64,000 nt of DNA from Streptomyces sp. ITFR-16. Lineage in GTDB: Bacteria; Actinomycetota; Actinomycetes; Streptomycetales; Streptomycetaceae. The stretch covers positions 6,696,001 to 6,760,000 of the forward strand of contig NZ_CP134609.1 of the NCBI RefSeq assembly GCF_031844705.1, read 5' to 3'. The position numbers and the translations under genes were made by a program. Within the stretch, counting starts at the first letter, position 1; every line of letters begins with the position of its first letter. The notes under the pieces were generated by a model. That model worked only from the letters and a program-made list of their open reading frames with translations, did not search any database and had not been told where the DNA came from. This document shows positions 24,739 through 33,992 of the stretch, piece after piece.

Positions 24739-25895
24739 AGATCGGCATCGTCTGCCCGTACTCCTGGGACGTACCGGGCGGCGTGCAGTTCCACATCCGT
24801 GATCTGGCCGAGCACCTGATCCGTCTCGGCCACCAGGTCTCCGTGCTGGCCCCGGCCGACGACGAGACCCCGCTGCCGCCGTACGTGGTGTCGGCGGGCC
24901 GGGCCGTGCCCGTCCCGTACAACGGCTCCGTCGCCCGGCTGAACTTCGGCTTCCTGTCCGCGGCACGGGTGCGGCGCTGGCTGCACGACGGCACGTTCGA
25001 CGTGATCCACATCCATGAGCCGACCTCGCCCTCGCTGGGGCTGCTGACGTGCTGGGCGGCCCAGGGGCCGATCGTCGCCACGTTCCACACGTCCAACCCG
25101 CGCTCCCGGGCGATGATCGCCGCGTACCCGATCCTGCAGCCCGCGCTGGAGAAGATCAGTGCGCGGATCGCGGTGAGCGAGTACGCCCGCCGGACCCTGG
25201 TCGAGCACCTGGGCGGCGACGCGGTGGTCATCCCGAACGGGGTGGACGTCGGGTTCTTCGCGGAGGCCGAGCCCCGGCCCGAGTGGCAGGGCGGCACGAT
25301 CGGCTTCATCGGCCGCATCGACGAGCCCCGCAAGGGCCTGCCCGTCCTGATGCGGGCCCTGCCCGCGATCCTTGAGGCGCGCCCGGACACCAGGCTGCTG
25401 GTGGCCGGCCGGGGCGACGAGGAGGAGGCCGTCGCCTCGCTGCCCGAACAGATGCGTGCGCGCGTCGAGTTCCTCGGCATGGTGAGCGACGAGGACAAGG
25501 CCCGCCTGCTGCGCAGCGTCGATGTGTACGTGGCGCCCAACACCGGCGGCGAGAGCTTCGGGATCATCCTGGTCGAGGCCATGTCGGCGGGCGCACCGGT
25601 CCTCGCCAGCGATCTGGACGCCTTCGCGCAGGTCCTCGATCTGGGCGCGGCCGGCGAGCTGTTCGCCAACGAGAACGCCGACGCGCTCGCCGAGGCGGCC
25701 GTGCGGCTGCTGGGCGACCCGGAGCGGCGCGCGGAACTGCGGGAGCGCGGCAGCGCACACGTGCGGCGCTTCGACTGGTCCACCGTCGGGGCGGACATCC
25801 TCGCGGTGTACGAGACGGTGGCGGACGGGGCCGCGTCGGTGGCGGCGGACGAACGCACGGGGCTGCGGGCCCGGTTCGGGCTGGCCCGGGACTGA
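24735..25895 (+). CDS. pimA: GDP-mannose-dependent phosphatidylinositol mannosyltransferase (PimA-like, GT4)
   Basis: This 386-aa GT-B glycosyltransferase has an N-terminal acceptor-binding half (MKIGIVCPYSWDVPGGVQFH, with the GGVQ loop) and a C-terminal donor-binding half with GFIGRIDEPRKGL and the EX7E region in NTGGESFGIILVEAM. It matches PimA, which moves mannose from GDP-mannose to phosphatidylinositol. The position after the PatA-like gene, with a GTGA overlap, supports this role over other GT4 activities. It is peripheral at the inner membrane. The final 25 residues are variable. Confidence 0.87.
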   Translation: MKIGIVCPYSWDVPGGVQFHIRDLAEHLIRLGHQVSVLAPADDETPLPPYVVSAGRAVPVPYNGSVARLNFGFLSAARVRRWLHDGTFDVIHIHEPTSPSLGLLTCWAAQGPIVATFHTSNPRSRAMIAAYPILQPALEKISARIAVSEYARRTLVEHLGGDAVVIPNGVDVGFFAEAEPRPEWQGGTIGFIGRIDEPRKGLPVLMRALPAILEARPDTRLLVAGRGDEEEAVASLPEQMRARVEFLGMVSDEDKARLLRSVDVYVAPNTGGESFGIILVEAMSAGAPVLASDLDAFAQVLDLGAAGELFANENADALAEAAVRLLGDPERRAELRERGSAHVRRFDWSTVGADILAVYETVADGAASVAADERTGLRARFGLARD

Positions 25896-25971
25896 GACCC
25901 GTCCGTCCGGCGGCGCCCGCTCCCGCCGGACGGGGCCGGGCGGCGCCCGCTCACCGGTAGCCTTTCCGCCC

Positions 25972-26526
25972 GTGACCGAAACCCTCATCTGGACCGCCGT
26001 CGTCCTCGTCGTGCTCGTGGCGATCGGCCTGTACCTCAGCTGGACCGCGGGCCGTCTCGACCGGCTGCACACCCGCATCGACGCGGCCCGGGCCGCGCTC
26101 GACGCGCAACTGCTGCGCCGCGCCTCGGTCACCCAGGAACTCGCCACCTCGGGCGTCCTCGACCCCGCCGCGTCCATCGTGCTGTACGAGGCCGCGCACG
26201 CCGCCCGGCAGTCCGAGGAGGAGCACCGCGAGGTCGCCGAGAGCGAACTGAGCACCGCCCTGCGTGCCGTCTTCGGCGAGAGCGCGCAGGTCGAGGCGGT
26301 GAAGGAGATCCCGGGCGGCGAGGAGGCCGCGGGCGAGCTGGCGGCGGCCGTGCGGCGGGTGCCGATGGCGCGCAGGTTCCACAACGACGCGGTGCGGGCC
26401 GCCCGCGCGCTGCGCCGCCACCGTACGGTCCGCTGGTTCCGGCTGGCGGGGCACGCCCCGTTCCCGCTGGCGTTCGAGATGGACGACGAGCCGCCGGTGG
26501 CCCTGGCGGACCGCCCCGTCAGCTGA
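25972..26526 (+). CDS. LemA-like membrane protein
   Basis: This 184-aa protein has one N-terminal transmembrane helix (about 6-25) and a helical, coiled-coil-prone body. The segment MARRFHNDAVRAAR (about 131-144) resembles the RRFYNDAV signature of LemA proteins. Function is unknown. Its position after pimA parallels a conserved membrane-protein gene at the same place in mycobacteria. The GTG start lacks a ribosome site; a TAGCCT box ends 8 bases upstream, consistent with a separate leaderless transcript. Confidence 0.7.
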   Translation: MTETLIWTAVVLVVLVAIGLYLSWTAGRLDRLHTRIDAARAALDAQLLRRASVTQELATSGVLDPAASIVLYEAAHAARQSEEEHREVAESELSTALRAVFGESAQVEAVKEIPGGEEAAGELAAAVRRVPMARRFHNDAVRAARALRRHRTVRWFRLAGHAPFPLAFEMDDEPPVALADRPVS

Positions 26527-26684
26527 GGGCGGACGCGGCGGGCCCGGGCCCGCGCCGGCCCGCCCCGTCCAAAACGATCCACCGCCCTTCCATTGGCCCT
26601 TGCTGTGGACTGGTCCCGGGGCGTTTGCTCTGCAGTGCGTCACTCAGCGCGTTCAGCATCCGTTTCCCCCAGTGAGGTCGATCC

Positions 26685-27605
26685 GTGTCCACGCTTCCCA
26701 CCACCCCGCAGTCCGCCGACGGCCCCGCCACCGGCACCGCCCGAGTCAAGCGCGGCATGGCCGAGCAGCTCAAGGGCGGCGTGATCATGGACGTCGTCAA
26801 CGCCGAGCAGGCGAAGATCGCCGAGGACGCGGGCGCCGTGGCCGTCATGGCGCTGGAGCGGGTGCCGGCCGACATCCGCAAGGACGGCGGCGTGGCCCGG
26901 ATGTCCGACCCGACCATGATCGAGGAGATCATCGAGTCGGTCTCCATCCCGGTGATGGCCAAGTCCCGCATCGGGCACTTCGTCGAGGCACAGGTCCTGC
27001 AGTCCCTCGGCGTCGACTACATCGACGAGTCCGAGGTCCTGACCCCGGCCGACGAGGTCAACCACAGCGACAAGTTCGCCTTCACCACCCCGTTCGTCTG
27101 CGGCGCGACCAACCTGGGCGAGGCGCTGCGCCGCATCGCCGAGGGCGCGGCCATGATCCGCTCCAAGGGCGAGGCCGGCACCGGCAACGTCGTCGAGGCC
27201 GTCCGCCACCTGCGCCAGATCAAGAACGAGATCGCCCGGCTGCGCGGCTACGACAACAACGAGCTGTACGCCGCCGCCAAGGACCTGCGGGCCCCGTACG
27301 AGCTGGTCAAGGAGGTCGCCGAGCTGGGCAAGCTGCCCGTCGTCCTCTTCTCCGCGGGCGGCGTCGCCACCCCGGCCGACGCCGCGCTGATGCGCCAGCT
27401 CGGTGCCGAGGGCGTCTTCGTCGGTTCCGGCATCTTCAAGTCCGGCGACCCGGCCAAGCGCGCCGCCGCCATCGTGAAGGCCACCACCTTCTACGACGAC
27501 CCGAAGATCATCGCGGACGCCTCCCGCAACCTGGGCGAGGCCATGGTCGGCATCAACTGCGACACCCTGCCCGAGACCGAGCGCTACGCCAACCGCGGCT
27601 GGTAG
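26685..27605 (+). CDS. pdxS: Pyridoxal 5'-phosphate synthase subunit PdxS
   Basis: This 306-aa (beta/alpha)8 barrel makes pyridoxal phosphate from ribose 5-phosphate, glyceraldehyde 3-phosphate and ammonia from PdxT. Catalytic lysines K93 (VMAKSRIGH) and K161 (IRSKGEAGTGN), and the phosphate-binding FSAGGVATPADAA and GVFVGSGIFKS loops, are present. The length is normal except for a 20-residue polar N-terminal extension. The GTG start has GAGG 8 bases upstream. pdxT follows after 6 bases. Confidence 0.97.
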   Translation: MSTLPTTPQSADGPATGTARVKRGMAEQLKGGVIMDVVNAEQAKIAEDAGAVAVMALERVPADIRKDGGVARMSDPTMIEEIIESVSIPVMAKSRIGHFVEAQVLQSLGVDYIDESEVLTPADEVNHSDKFAFTTPFVCGATNLGEALRRIAEGAAMIRSKGEAGTGNVVEAVRHLRQIKNEIARLRGYDNNELYAAAKDLRAPYELVKEVAELGKLPVVLFSAGGVATPADAALMRQLGAEGVFVGSGIFKSGDPAKRAAAIVKATTFYDDPKIIADASRNLGEAMVGINCDTLPETERYANRGW

Positions 27606-27611
27606 TCACTG

Positions 27612-28205
27612 ATGAGCGACACCCCTGTGATCGGCGTCCTGGCTCTCCAGGGCGACGTGCGGGAACACCTGATCGCCCTGGCCTCGGCGGACGCCCAGGC
27701 CAGGCCGGTCCGGCGTCCCGAGGAGCTTGCCGAGGTCGAGGGACTGGTGATCCCGGGCGGCGAGTCCACCACCATGTCCAAGCTGGCCGCGCTGTTCGGC
27801 ATGCTGGAGCCGCTGCGCGAGCGGGTCCGGGCGGGCATGCCGGTCTACGGCACCTGCGCCGGGATGATCCTGCTCGCCGACAAGATCCTCGACCCACGCT
27901 CGGGCCAGGAGACGCTCGGCGGCATCGACATGATCGTGCGCCGTAACGCTTTCGGGCGGCAGAACGAGTCGTTCGAGGCGGCCGTCGAGGTCGCCGGGAT
28001 CGAGGGCGGCCCCGTCGAGGGCGTCTTCATCCGGGCCCCCTGGGTCGAGTCCGTGGGCGCGCGGGCCGAGGTGATCGCCGAGCACGGCGGCCATATCGTG
28101 GCGGTACGGCAGGGAAACGCCCTGGCCACGTCATTCCACCCGGAACTGACCGGCGACCACCGGCTGCACGCGTACTTCGTGGACATGGTGCGCGCAGTCA
28201 CCTGA
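27612..28205 (+). CDS. pdxT: Pyridoxal 5'-phosphate synthase glutaminase subunit PdxT
   Basis: This 197-aa class I glutamine amidotransferase supplies ammonia to PdxS. The triad is C82 (GTCAGM), H176 and E178 (HPE), and IPGGESTTM (47-55) forms the oxyanion strand. Spacing of 6 bases from pdxS indicates one operon. Cytoplasmic complex of twelve PdxS and twelve PdxT subunits in the family. Confidence 0.97.
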   Translation: MSDTPVIGVLALQGDVREHLIALASADAQARPVRRPEELAEVEGLVIPGGESTTMSKLAALFGMLEPLRERVRAGMPVYGTCAGMILLADKILDPRSGQETLGGIDMIVRRNAFGRQNESFEAAVEVAGIEGGPVEGVFIRAPWVESVGARAEVIAEHGGHIVAVRQGNALATSFHPELTGDHRLHAYFVDMVRAVT

Positions 28206-28266
28206 CTCGATCCCGGTAGGATCTCTCGGGTTCGTACGGAATTTGGTGACGCGAAGGAGAAGGCAG

Positions 28267-29019
28267 ATGTCCGGCCACTCTAAATGGGCTACGACGAAGC
28301 ACAAGAAGGCCGTGATTGACGCCAAGCGCGGCAAGCTCTTCGCGAAGCTGATCAAGAACATCGAGGTCGCGGCCCGCACCGGCGGTGTGGACCCCGACGG
28401 CAACCCGACCCTTGTGGACGCGATCCAGAAGGCGAAGAAGAGCTCGGTCCCGAACAAGAACATCGACTCCGCGGTCAAGCGCGGCGGCGGTCTCGAAGCG
28501 GGCGGCGTCGACTACCAGACGATCATGTACGAGGGCTACGGCCCGAACGGTGTCGCGGTGCTCATCGAGTGCCTCACCGACAACCGCAACCGCGCCGCGT
28601 CCGACGTACGGGTCGCCATGACCCGCAACGGCGGCTCGATGGCGGACCCGGGCTCGGTCTCGTACCTGTTCAACCGCAAGGGCGTCGTCATCGTCCCCAA
28701 GGGCGAGCTGTCCGAGGACGACGTGCTGGGCGCGGTGCTCGACGCCGGTGCCGAGGAGGTCAACGACCTCGGTGAGAGCTACGAGGTCGTCAGCGAGGCC
28801 ACCGACATGGTCGCGGTCCGCACCGCGCTCCAGGAGGCGGGCATCGACTACGACTCGGCCGAGGCCAACTTCCTGCCCACCATGCAGGTCGACCTCGACG
28901 AGGAGGGCGCGCGCAAGATCTTCAAGCTGATCGACGCGCTGGAGGACAGCGACGACGTGCAGAACGTCTTCGCCAACTTCGACGTCTCCGACGAGGTCAT
29001 GGAGAAGGTCGACGCCTGA
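28267..29019 (+). CDS. YebC/PmpR-family protein
   Basis: This 250-aa three-domain protein starts MSGHSKWATTKHKKAVIDAKRG, the hallmark of the YebC/TACO1 family. Members act as DNA-binding regulators or, as shown for several recently, relieve ribosome stalling on proline-rich stretches; which applies here is open. In many bacteria the gene lies next to ruvC, as here, and a role with ruv was once assumed on that basis. AAGGAGAAGG precedes the ATG at 28267. A TAGGAT box at 28217-28222 could start its own transcript after pdxT. Confidence 0.92.
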   Translation: MSGHSKWATTKHKKAVIDAKRGKLFAKLIKNIEVAARTGGVDPDGNPTLVDAIQKAKKSSVPNKNIDSAVKRGGGLEAGGVDYQTIMYEGYGPNGVAVLIECLTDNRNRAASDVRVAMTRNGGSMADPGSVSYLFNRKGVVIVPKGELSEDDVLGAVLDAGAEEVNDLGESYEVVSEATDMVAVRTALQEAGIDYDSAEANFLPTMQVDLDEEGARKIFKLIDALEDSDDVQNVFANFDVSDEVMEKVDA

Positions 29020-29044
29020 GCCGCGCCTTGGCGCAGCTTCTGCG

Positions 29045-29079
29045 GACGGGCCGACGGGGACACACCCCGTCGGCCCGTC
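29045..29079 (+). terminator. Strong stem-loop terminator after yebC
   Basis: A perfect 15-bp stem (29045-29059 with 29065-29079) closes an ACACA loop, 25 bases after the yebC stop and ahead of the ruvCAB promoter region. Confidence 0.8.
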
Positions 29080-29144
29080 GCATTGTCGGTGCGAGCCGAT
29101 AGCCTGCGGGAACAGTTGACCGATCGGCAGGGAGGGGGCGGCTC

Positions 29145-29714
29145 GTGCGGGTACTGGGCGTGGACCCGGGGCTGACCCGGTGCGGCGTCGGCGTCGTCGA
29201 GGGGGTCGCGGGCCGGCCGCTGACGATGCTCGGCGTCGGAGTCGTGCGCACCCCGGCCGACGCGGAGCTCGGCCACCGGCTGGTGGCCATCGAGCGCGGC
29301 ATCGAGGAGTGGCTCGACGAGCACCGGCCCGAATACGTCGCCGTGGAGCGGGTGTTCGCCCAGCACAACGTCCGTACGGTGATGGGCACCGCCCAGGCCA
29401 GCGCCGTCGCCATGCTCTGCGCGTCCCGGCGCGGCATCCCCGTCGCCCTGCACACGCCCAGCGAGGTCAAGGCCGCCGTCACCGGCAGCGGGCGCGCCGA
29501 CAAGGCCCAGGTCGGGGCCATGGTCACCCGGCTCCTGCGGCTGGACGCCCCGCCGAAACCCGCCGACGCGGCCGACGCCCTCGCCCTCGCCATCTGCCAC
29601 ATCTGGCGCGCCCCCGCGGTCAACCGCCTCCAGCAGGCGCACGCCGCAGCCGCGGCCCGCACCCCGCGCGTCCCGCGCACCGCAGCAGCCCCCGTCCGGA
29701 AGGTCCCCCGATGA
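29145..29714 (+). CDS. ruvC: Holliday junction resolvase RuvC
   Basis: This 189-aa endonuclease cuts Holliday junctions. The four acidic residues are in place: D7 (GVDPG), E68 (VAVERVF), D141 and D144 (KPADAADALALA). A C-terminal Ala/Arg/Pro tail of about 30 residues extends beyond the core. The GTG start has GGAGGGGG upstream. TAGCCT at 29100-29105 is a likely -10 box for the operon. ruvA starts within the stop (ATGA). Confidence 0.96.
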   Translation: MRVLGVDPGLTRCGVGVVEGVAGRPLTMLGVGVVRTPADAELGHRLVAIERGIEEWLDEHRPEYVAVERVFAQHNVRTVMGTAQASAVAMLCASRRGIPVALHTPSEVKAAVTGSGRADKAQVGAMVTRLLRLDAPPKPADAADALALAICHIWRAPAVNRLQQAHAAAAARTPRVPRTAAAPVRKVPR

Positions 29715-30337
29715 TCGCCTTCGTCAGCGGCCCCGTCGCCGCACTCGCCCCGACCACGGCCGTGATCGAGGTCGGCGGCATCGGCATGGCCGTCCAGTGC
29801 GCGCCCGCCACCCTGGCCGGCCTGCGCATCGGCAAGGAGGCCAGGCTCGCCACCTCCCTCGTCGTACGGGAGGACTCGCTGACGCTCTACGGCTTCGCCG
29901 ACGACGACGAGCGCCAGGTCTTCGAGCTGCTGCAGACGGCCAGCGGGGTCGGCCCCCGGCTCGCCCAGGCGATGCTTGCCACGCACAGCCCCGACGCCCT
30001 GCGCGTCGCCGTCGCCACCGGGGACGAGAAGGCACTCACCGCCGTCTCGGGCATCGGCAAGAAGGGCGCGCAGAAGCTCCTGCTCGAACTGAAGGACCGG
30101 CTCGGCGAGCCCGTCGGCGCCCACATCGGCAAGCAGGGCATCGGTGCCGCCGTCTCCGCGTCCTGGCGCGACCAGCTCCAGGCCGCCCTGATCGGCCTCG
30201 GCTACGCGACCCGCGAGGCGGACGAGGCGGTCTCCGCCGTGGCACCGCAGGCGGAGGAGGCCCTTGCCCAGGGCGGCCAGGCGCCCGTGCCGCAGCTCCT
30301 GCGCGCCGCCCTGCAGACCCTGAACCGCGCACGCTGA
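29711..30337 (+). CDS. ruvA: Holliday junction branch-migration protein RuvA
   Basis: This 208-aa protein binds four-way junctions as a tetramer and loads RuvB. It has the N-terminal OB fold (MIAFVSGPV...VEVGGIGMAV), two helix-hairpin-helix motifs (LLQTASGVGPRLAQAML and ALTAVSGIGKKGAQKLL) and the C-terminal RuvB-binding domain (ALIGLGYATREADEAV). The ATG overlaps the ruvC stop by 4 bases. Confidence 0.96.
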   Translation: MIAFVSGPVAALAPTTAVIEVGGIGMAVQCAPATLAGLRIGKEARLATSLVVREDSLTLYGFADDDERQVFELLQTASGVGPRLAQAMLATHSPDALRVAVATGDEKALTAVSGIGKKGAQKLLLELKDRLGEPVGAHIGKQGIGAAVSASWRDQLQAALIGLGYATREADEAVSAVAPQAEEALAQGGQAPVPQLLRAALQTLNRAR

Positions 30338-30372
30338 GCGGGCACCGAAACACCCGAGGCGGGACTGACACG

Positions 30373-31458
30373 ATGAACTGGGACGAGACCGGACCCGACA
30401 CCGACGAGCGCCTCGGCGATCCGTTCGACGAGCGGCTTGTCGACGCCGGTGCGGACGGCGAGGACACGGCGGTCGAGGCGGCGCTGCGGCCCAAGGACCT
30501 CGACGAGTTCGTCGGCCAGGAGAAGGTCCGCGAACAGCTCGACCTGGTCCTCAAGGCGGCCCGCGCCCGCGGCGCCACCGCCGACCACGTGCTGCTCTCC
30601 GGTGCCCCGGGACTGGGCAAGACGACTCTCTCCATGATCATCGCCGCGGAGATGAACGCGCCGATCCGCATCACCTCGGGCCCCGCCATCCAGCACGCGG
30701 GCGACCTGGCGGCGATCCTGTCCTCCCTCCAGGAGGGCGAGGTCCTCTTCCTCGACGAGATCCATCGCATGTCCCGGCCCGCCGAGGAGATGCTCTACAT
30801 GGCCATGGAGGACTTCCGGGTCGACGTGATCGTCGGCAAGGGGCCCGGGGCCACCGCCATCCCGCTGGAGCTGCCGCCCTTCACCCTGGTCGGCGCCACC
30901 ACCCGGGCGGGCCTGCTGCCGCCCCCGCTGCGCGACCGCTTCGGCTTCACCGGCCACATGGAGTTCTACGCCCCGGCCGAACTGGAACGGGTGATTCACC
31001 GCTCGGCCCGCCTCCTCGACGTCGAGATCGACGTGGACGGCGCCGCGGAGATCGCGGGACGCTCCCGGGGCACGCCCCGTATCGCCAACCGGCTGCTGCG
31101 CCGGGTGCGGGACTATGCCCAGGTCAAGGCCGAGGGCAGGATCGACCGGGAGATCGCGGCGGCGGCCCTGCGGGTGTACGAGGTCGACGGCCGGGGACTC
31201 GACCGGCTGGACCGGGCGGTGCTCGGCGCCCTGCTGAAGCTCTTCGGCGGCGGCCCGGTCGGGCTGTCCACGCTCGCGGTCGCCGTGGGGGAGGAGCGCG
31301 AGACGGTCGAGGAGGTCGCCGAGCCCTTCCTCGTACGGGAAGGGCTGCTGGCCAGGACGCCGCGCGGCCGGGTCGCCACCCCGGCGGCCTGGGCCCACCT
31401 CGGGCTGGTCCCGCCGCAGCACGGCGGAAAGGGACAACAGGGTCTGTTCGGGGCGTGA
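30373..31458 (+). CDS. ruvB: Holliday junction branch-migration ATPase RuvB
   Basis: This 361-aa AAA+ motor has Walker A GAPGLGKTT (77-85), Walker B DEIH (128-131), a sensor/arginine-finger block in RAGLLPPPLRDRFG, and a C-terminal winged helix (LFGGGPVGLSTLAVAVGEE). The N-terminal 33 residues are an acidic extension common in actinobacteria. It follows ruvA by 35 bases and completes the resolution complex. The frame is open further upstream, but the ATG at 30373 gives the family length. Confidence 0.96.
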   Translation: MNWDETGPDTDERLGDPFDERLVDAGADGEDTAVEAALRPKDLDEFVGQEKVREQLDLVLKAARARGATADHVLLSGAPGLGKTTLSMIIAAEMNAPIRITSGPAIQHAGDLAAILSSLQEGEVLFLDEIHRMSRPAEEMLYMAMEDFRVDVIVGKGPGATAIPLELPPFTLVGATTRAGLLPPPLRDRFGFTGHMEFYAPAELERVIHRSARLLDVEIDVDGAAEIAGRSRGTPRIANRLLRRVRDYAQVKAEGRIDREIAAAALRVYEVDGRGLDRLDRAVLGALLKLFGGGPVGLSTLAVAVGEERETVEEVAEPFLVREGLLARTPRGRVATPAAWAHLGLVPPQHGGKGQQGLFGA

Positions 31459-31505
31459 TGCGTCACAGGTTGACCCGCAGAGGAACCACGGTGCCATGCT
31501 GGGCG

Positions 31506-31535
31506 TTGTTCCATCGATGCGGACTCGCTTAGACT
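31506..31535 (+). promoter_or_regulatory. Promoter of yajC-secDF-apt
   Basis: TTGTTC (31506-31511) and TAGACT (31530-31535) have an 18-base spacer, giving a leader of about 80 bases before the yajC GTG. Confidence 0.5.
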
Positions 31536-31622
31536 CCGCCGATGCCGCCCTTAAAGGTCGGTGTACCCACCCCCGTAGACCAGGCCGCCTTCCAGCGCGG
31601 TCGTGCGAAGGAAACTCGTCCC

Positions 31623-32102
31623 GTGAATCCCGTGACTCTCCTCCCCTTCATCGTGCTCATCGGGGCCATGTTCCTGATGACGCGGTCCGCCAAGAAGAAG
31701 CAGGCGGCGGCTGCGAACATGCGCAATGAAATGCAGCCCGGCACCGGCGTCCGGACGATCGGGGGCATGTACGCCACCGTCAAGGAGCTTCACGACGACA
31801 CGGTCCTCCTCGAGGTCGCTCCCGGCGTCCACGCCATCTACGCCAAGAACGCCATCGGCGCCGTCCTCGACGACGCGGAGTACAACCGCATCGTCCACGG
31901 TGACGACGAGGAGCTCGACGTCGACGGCGCGGTCGTGCCGGACGACGCCTCCTCGCTGACCGAGCTCGACGACACCGACGCCGCCGACGAGGCCGACGAC
32001 GCGAAGACCGACCTGGTCAAGAAGACCGAGTCGGACGACGAGCCGGCCCAGGACGACAAGAAGTCCGAGGGCAAGGCCGACGGCGAGACCGACGCCAAGT
32101 AG
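31623..32102 (+). CDS. yajC: Preprotein translocase accessory subunit YajC
   Basis: This 159-aa protein has one N-terminal transmembrane helix (about 4-19, LLPFIVLIGAMFLMTR), the YajC core with MRNEMQPGTGVRTIGGMYATV and a very acidic C-terminal tail (about 95-159). It associates with SecDF at the Sec translocon. The usual length is about 110 residues; the acidic Asp/Lys tail accounts for the difference and is typical of streptomycetes. The GTG start has AAGGA upstream. secD follows after 146 bases with its own possible TAAACT -10 box. Confidence 0.92.
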   Translation: MNPVTLLPFIVLIGAMFLMTRSAKKKQAAAANMRNEMQPGTGVRTIGGMYATVKELHDDTVLLEVAPGVHAIYAKNAIGAVLDDAEYNRIVHGDDEELDVDGAVVPDDASSLTELDDTDAADEADDAKTDLVKKTESDDEPAQDDKKSEGKADGETDAK

Positions 32103-32248
32103 CACACGATCCGGGGATGCCGTGAGCCCGAGGGCGTCCGGCGGTCCCCGGTCCGTGCGGTCTTCTGCGGGGGCAGGCCCCCACTAAACTTCGTGGCCGC
32201 TTGGGCGCGTACCCGGCGCGGGGCGGTTGGACAGGGAGAAACGAGAAG

Positions 32249-33991
32249 GTGGCAGCACCGAAGAAGGGCCGAGGACCGGCCGGCGGTCAGGGCAGGCCGG
32301 GGCGTGCCCTGGCTCTGATCCTCATCGCCATGGTCGCCCTCACCGGCGGGATGTTCCTGGCCGACCAGCCGACGCCGCGACTCGGCATCGACCTGGCGGG
32401 CGGTACGTCCATCACGCTCGAGGCCAAGGCCGAGCCGGGCGAGGAGCAGGCGGTCAACAAGACCAACATGGACACGGCGGTCCAGATCATGGAGCGCCGC
32501 GTCAACGGTCTCGGCGTCTCCGAGGCCGAGGTCCAGACCCAGGGCAACAGCAACATCATCGTCAACATCCCCAAGGGCACGAACTCGGCCCAGGCCCGTG
32601 AGCAGGTCGGTACGACCGCCAAGCTCTACTTCCGGCCGGTGCTGACCGTCGCCCAGGGCGCGCCCACGCCGACGCCCAGCGCCTCGTCCTCCGACAAGGC
32701 CAGCCCGTCGGCGTCCCCGAAGGCCTCCGCCTCGTCCTCCGCCAAGTCGTCCGACAAGGCCTCCAGCCCGTCGTCGACGCCCAGCGCGAGCGCCACCACC
32801 CAGGGCCGCGCGGTCACCGGCGCCCTGAAGGCGGACTCCTCGCCCACCCCCAAGGCGAGCACCAGCCCCACGGCCTCCAAGGAGGACGAGGCGGCCGCCG
32901 CCAAGCTGCAGAAGCAGTTCGAGGCGCTCGACTGCTCCACCAAGGCCGGCCGCTCCAAGGCCGCGCTGGGCGCCAAGCCCAGTGACACCGTGGTCGCGTG
33001 CAGCCAGGAGGGCGACGCCAAGTACGTGCTCGGCCCGTCGGAGGTCTCCGGCACCGAGGTCGACTCGGCCAAGGCCAACTTCGACCAGCAGCGCGGCATG
33101 TGGATCGTCCAGATGGAGTTCACCGGCAAGGGCTCCAAGCAGTTCCAGGCGATCACCAAGAAGCTCTCCGCCCAGCAGGAGCCGCAGAACCAGTTCGCCA
33201 TCGCGCTGGACGGCGAGGTCGTCTCCGCCCCCCGCGTCAACGAGACCCTCAGCGGCAGCGCGGAGATCTCCGGCAGCTTCACCCAGCAGTCCGCCGAGGA
33301 CCTGGCCAACGTGCTCTCCTACGGTGCGCTCCCGCTCTCCTTCAAGGAGCAGAGCGTCACCACCGTCACCGCCGCACTCGGTGGCGAGCAGCTGCGCGCG
33401 GGCCTCATCGCCGGCGCCATCGGCCTCGCCCTGGTCGTCATCTACCTGGTCGCCTACTACCGCGGGCTGGCGTTCATCGCGCTCCTCAGCCTCCTGGTCT
33501 CCGGCATCCTGACCTACACGATCATGTCGCTGCTCGGCCCGGCCATCGGATTCGCGCTGAACCTGCCCGCTGTGTGCGGCGCCATCGTGGCGATCGGTAT
33601 CACCGCGGACTCGTTCATCGTGTACTTCGAACGCATCCGGGACGAGATCCGCGAGGGCCGCACGCTCCGTCCGGCCGTCGAGCGGGCCTGGCCCCGTGCC
33701 CGGCGCACCATCCTGGTCTCGGACTTCGTGTCCTTCCTCGCCGCGGCCGTGCTCTTCGTGGTCACCGTCGGCAAGGTCCAGGGCTTCGCGTTCACGCTGG
33801 GTCTCACCACCCTGCTCGACGTGGTCGTGGTGTTCCTGTTCACCAAGCCGCTCATGACGATCATGGCCCGTACGAAGTTCTTCGCGAGCGGTCACCCGTG
33901 GTCCGGACTGGACCCGAAGCGGCTCGGCGCCAAGCCGCCGCTGCGCCGCTCCCGCCGTGTCAACGCCCCCACCGACCCGAAGGAGGCGTGA
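32249..33991 (+). CDS. secD: Protein translocase subunit SecD
   Basis: This 580-aa membrane protein uses the proton motive force to help complete protein export. The first helix (about 20-37) is followed by the conserved LGIDLAGGTSITLE motif. A large extracytoplasmic domain contains a Ser/Ala/Pro/Lys low-complexity insert at about 138-211. The five C-terminal helices (from about 385) end in the SecD signature region (AIVAIGITADSFIVYFERIRDE). secF starts one base after the stop, and AAGGAGG for secF lies inside the secD 3' end, so the two are coupled. Confidence 0.95.
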   Translation: MAAPKKGRGPAGGQGRPGRALALILIAMVALTGGMFLADQPTPRLGIDLAGGTSITLEAKAEPGEEQAVNKTNMDTAVQIMERRVNGLGVSEAEVQTQGNSNIIVNIPKGTNSAQAREQVGTTAKLYFRPVLTVAQGAPTPTPSASSSDKASPSASPKASASSSAKSSDKASSPSSTPSASATTQGRAVTGALKADSSPTPKASTSPTASKEDEAAAAKLQKQFEALDCSTKAGRSKAALGAKPSDTVVACSQEGDAKYVLGPSEVSGTEVDSAKANFDQQRGMWIVQMEFTGKGSKQFQAITKKLSAQQEPQNQFAIALDGEVVSAPRVNETLSGSAEISGSFTQQSAEDLANVLSYGALPLSFKEQSVTTVTAALGGEQLRAGLIAGAIGLALVVIYLVAYYRGLAFIALLSLLVSGILTYTIMSLLGPAIGFALNLPAVCGAIVAIGITADSFIVYFERIRDEIREGRTLRPAVERAWPRARRTILVSDFVSFLAAAVLFVVTVGKVQGFAFTLGLTTLLDVVVVFLFTKPLMTIMARTKFFASGHPWSGLDPKRLGAKPPLRRSRRVNAPTDPKEA

Positions 33992-33992
33992 G

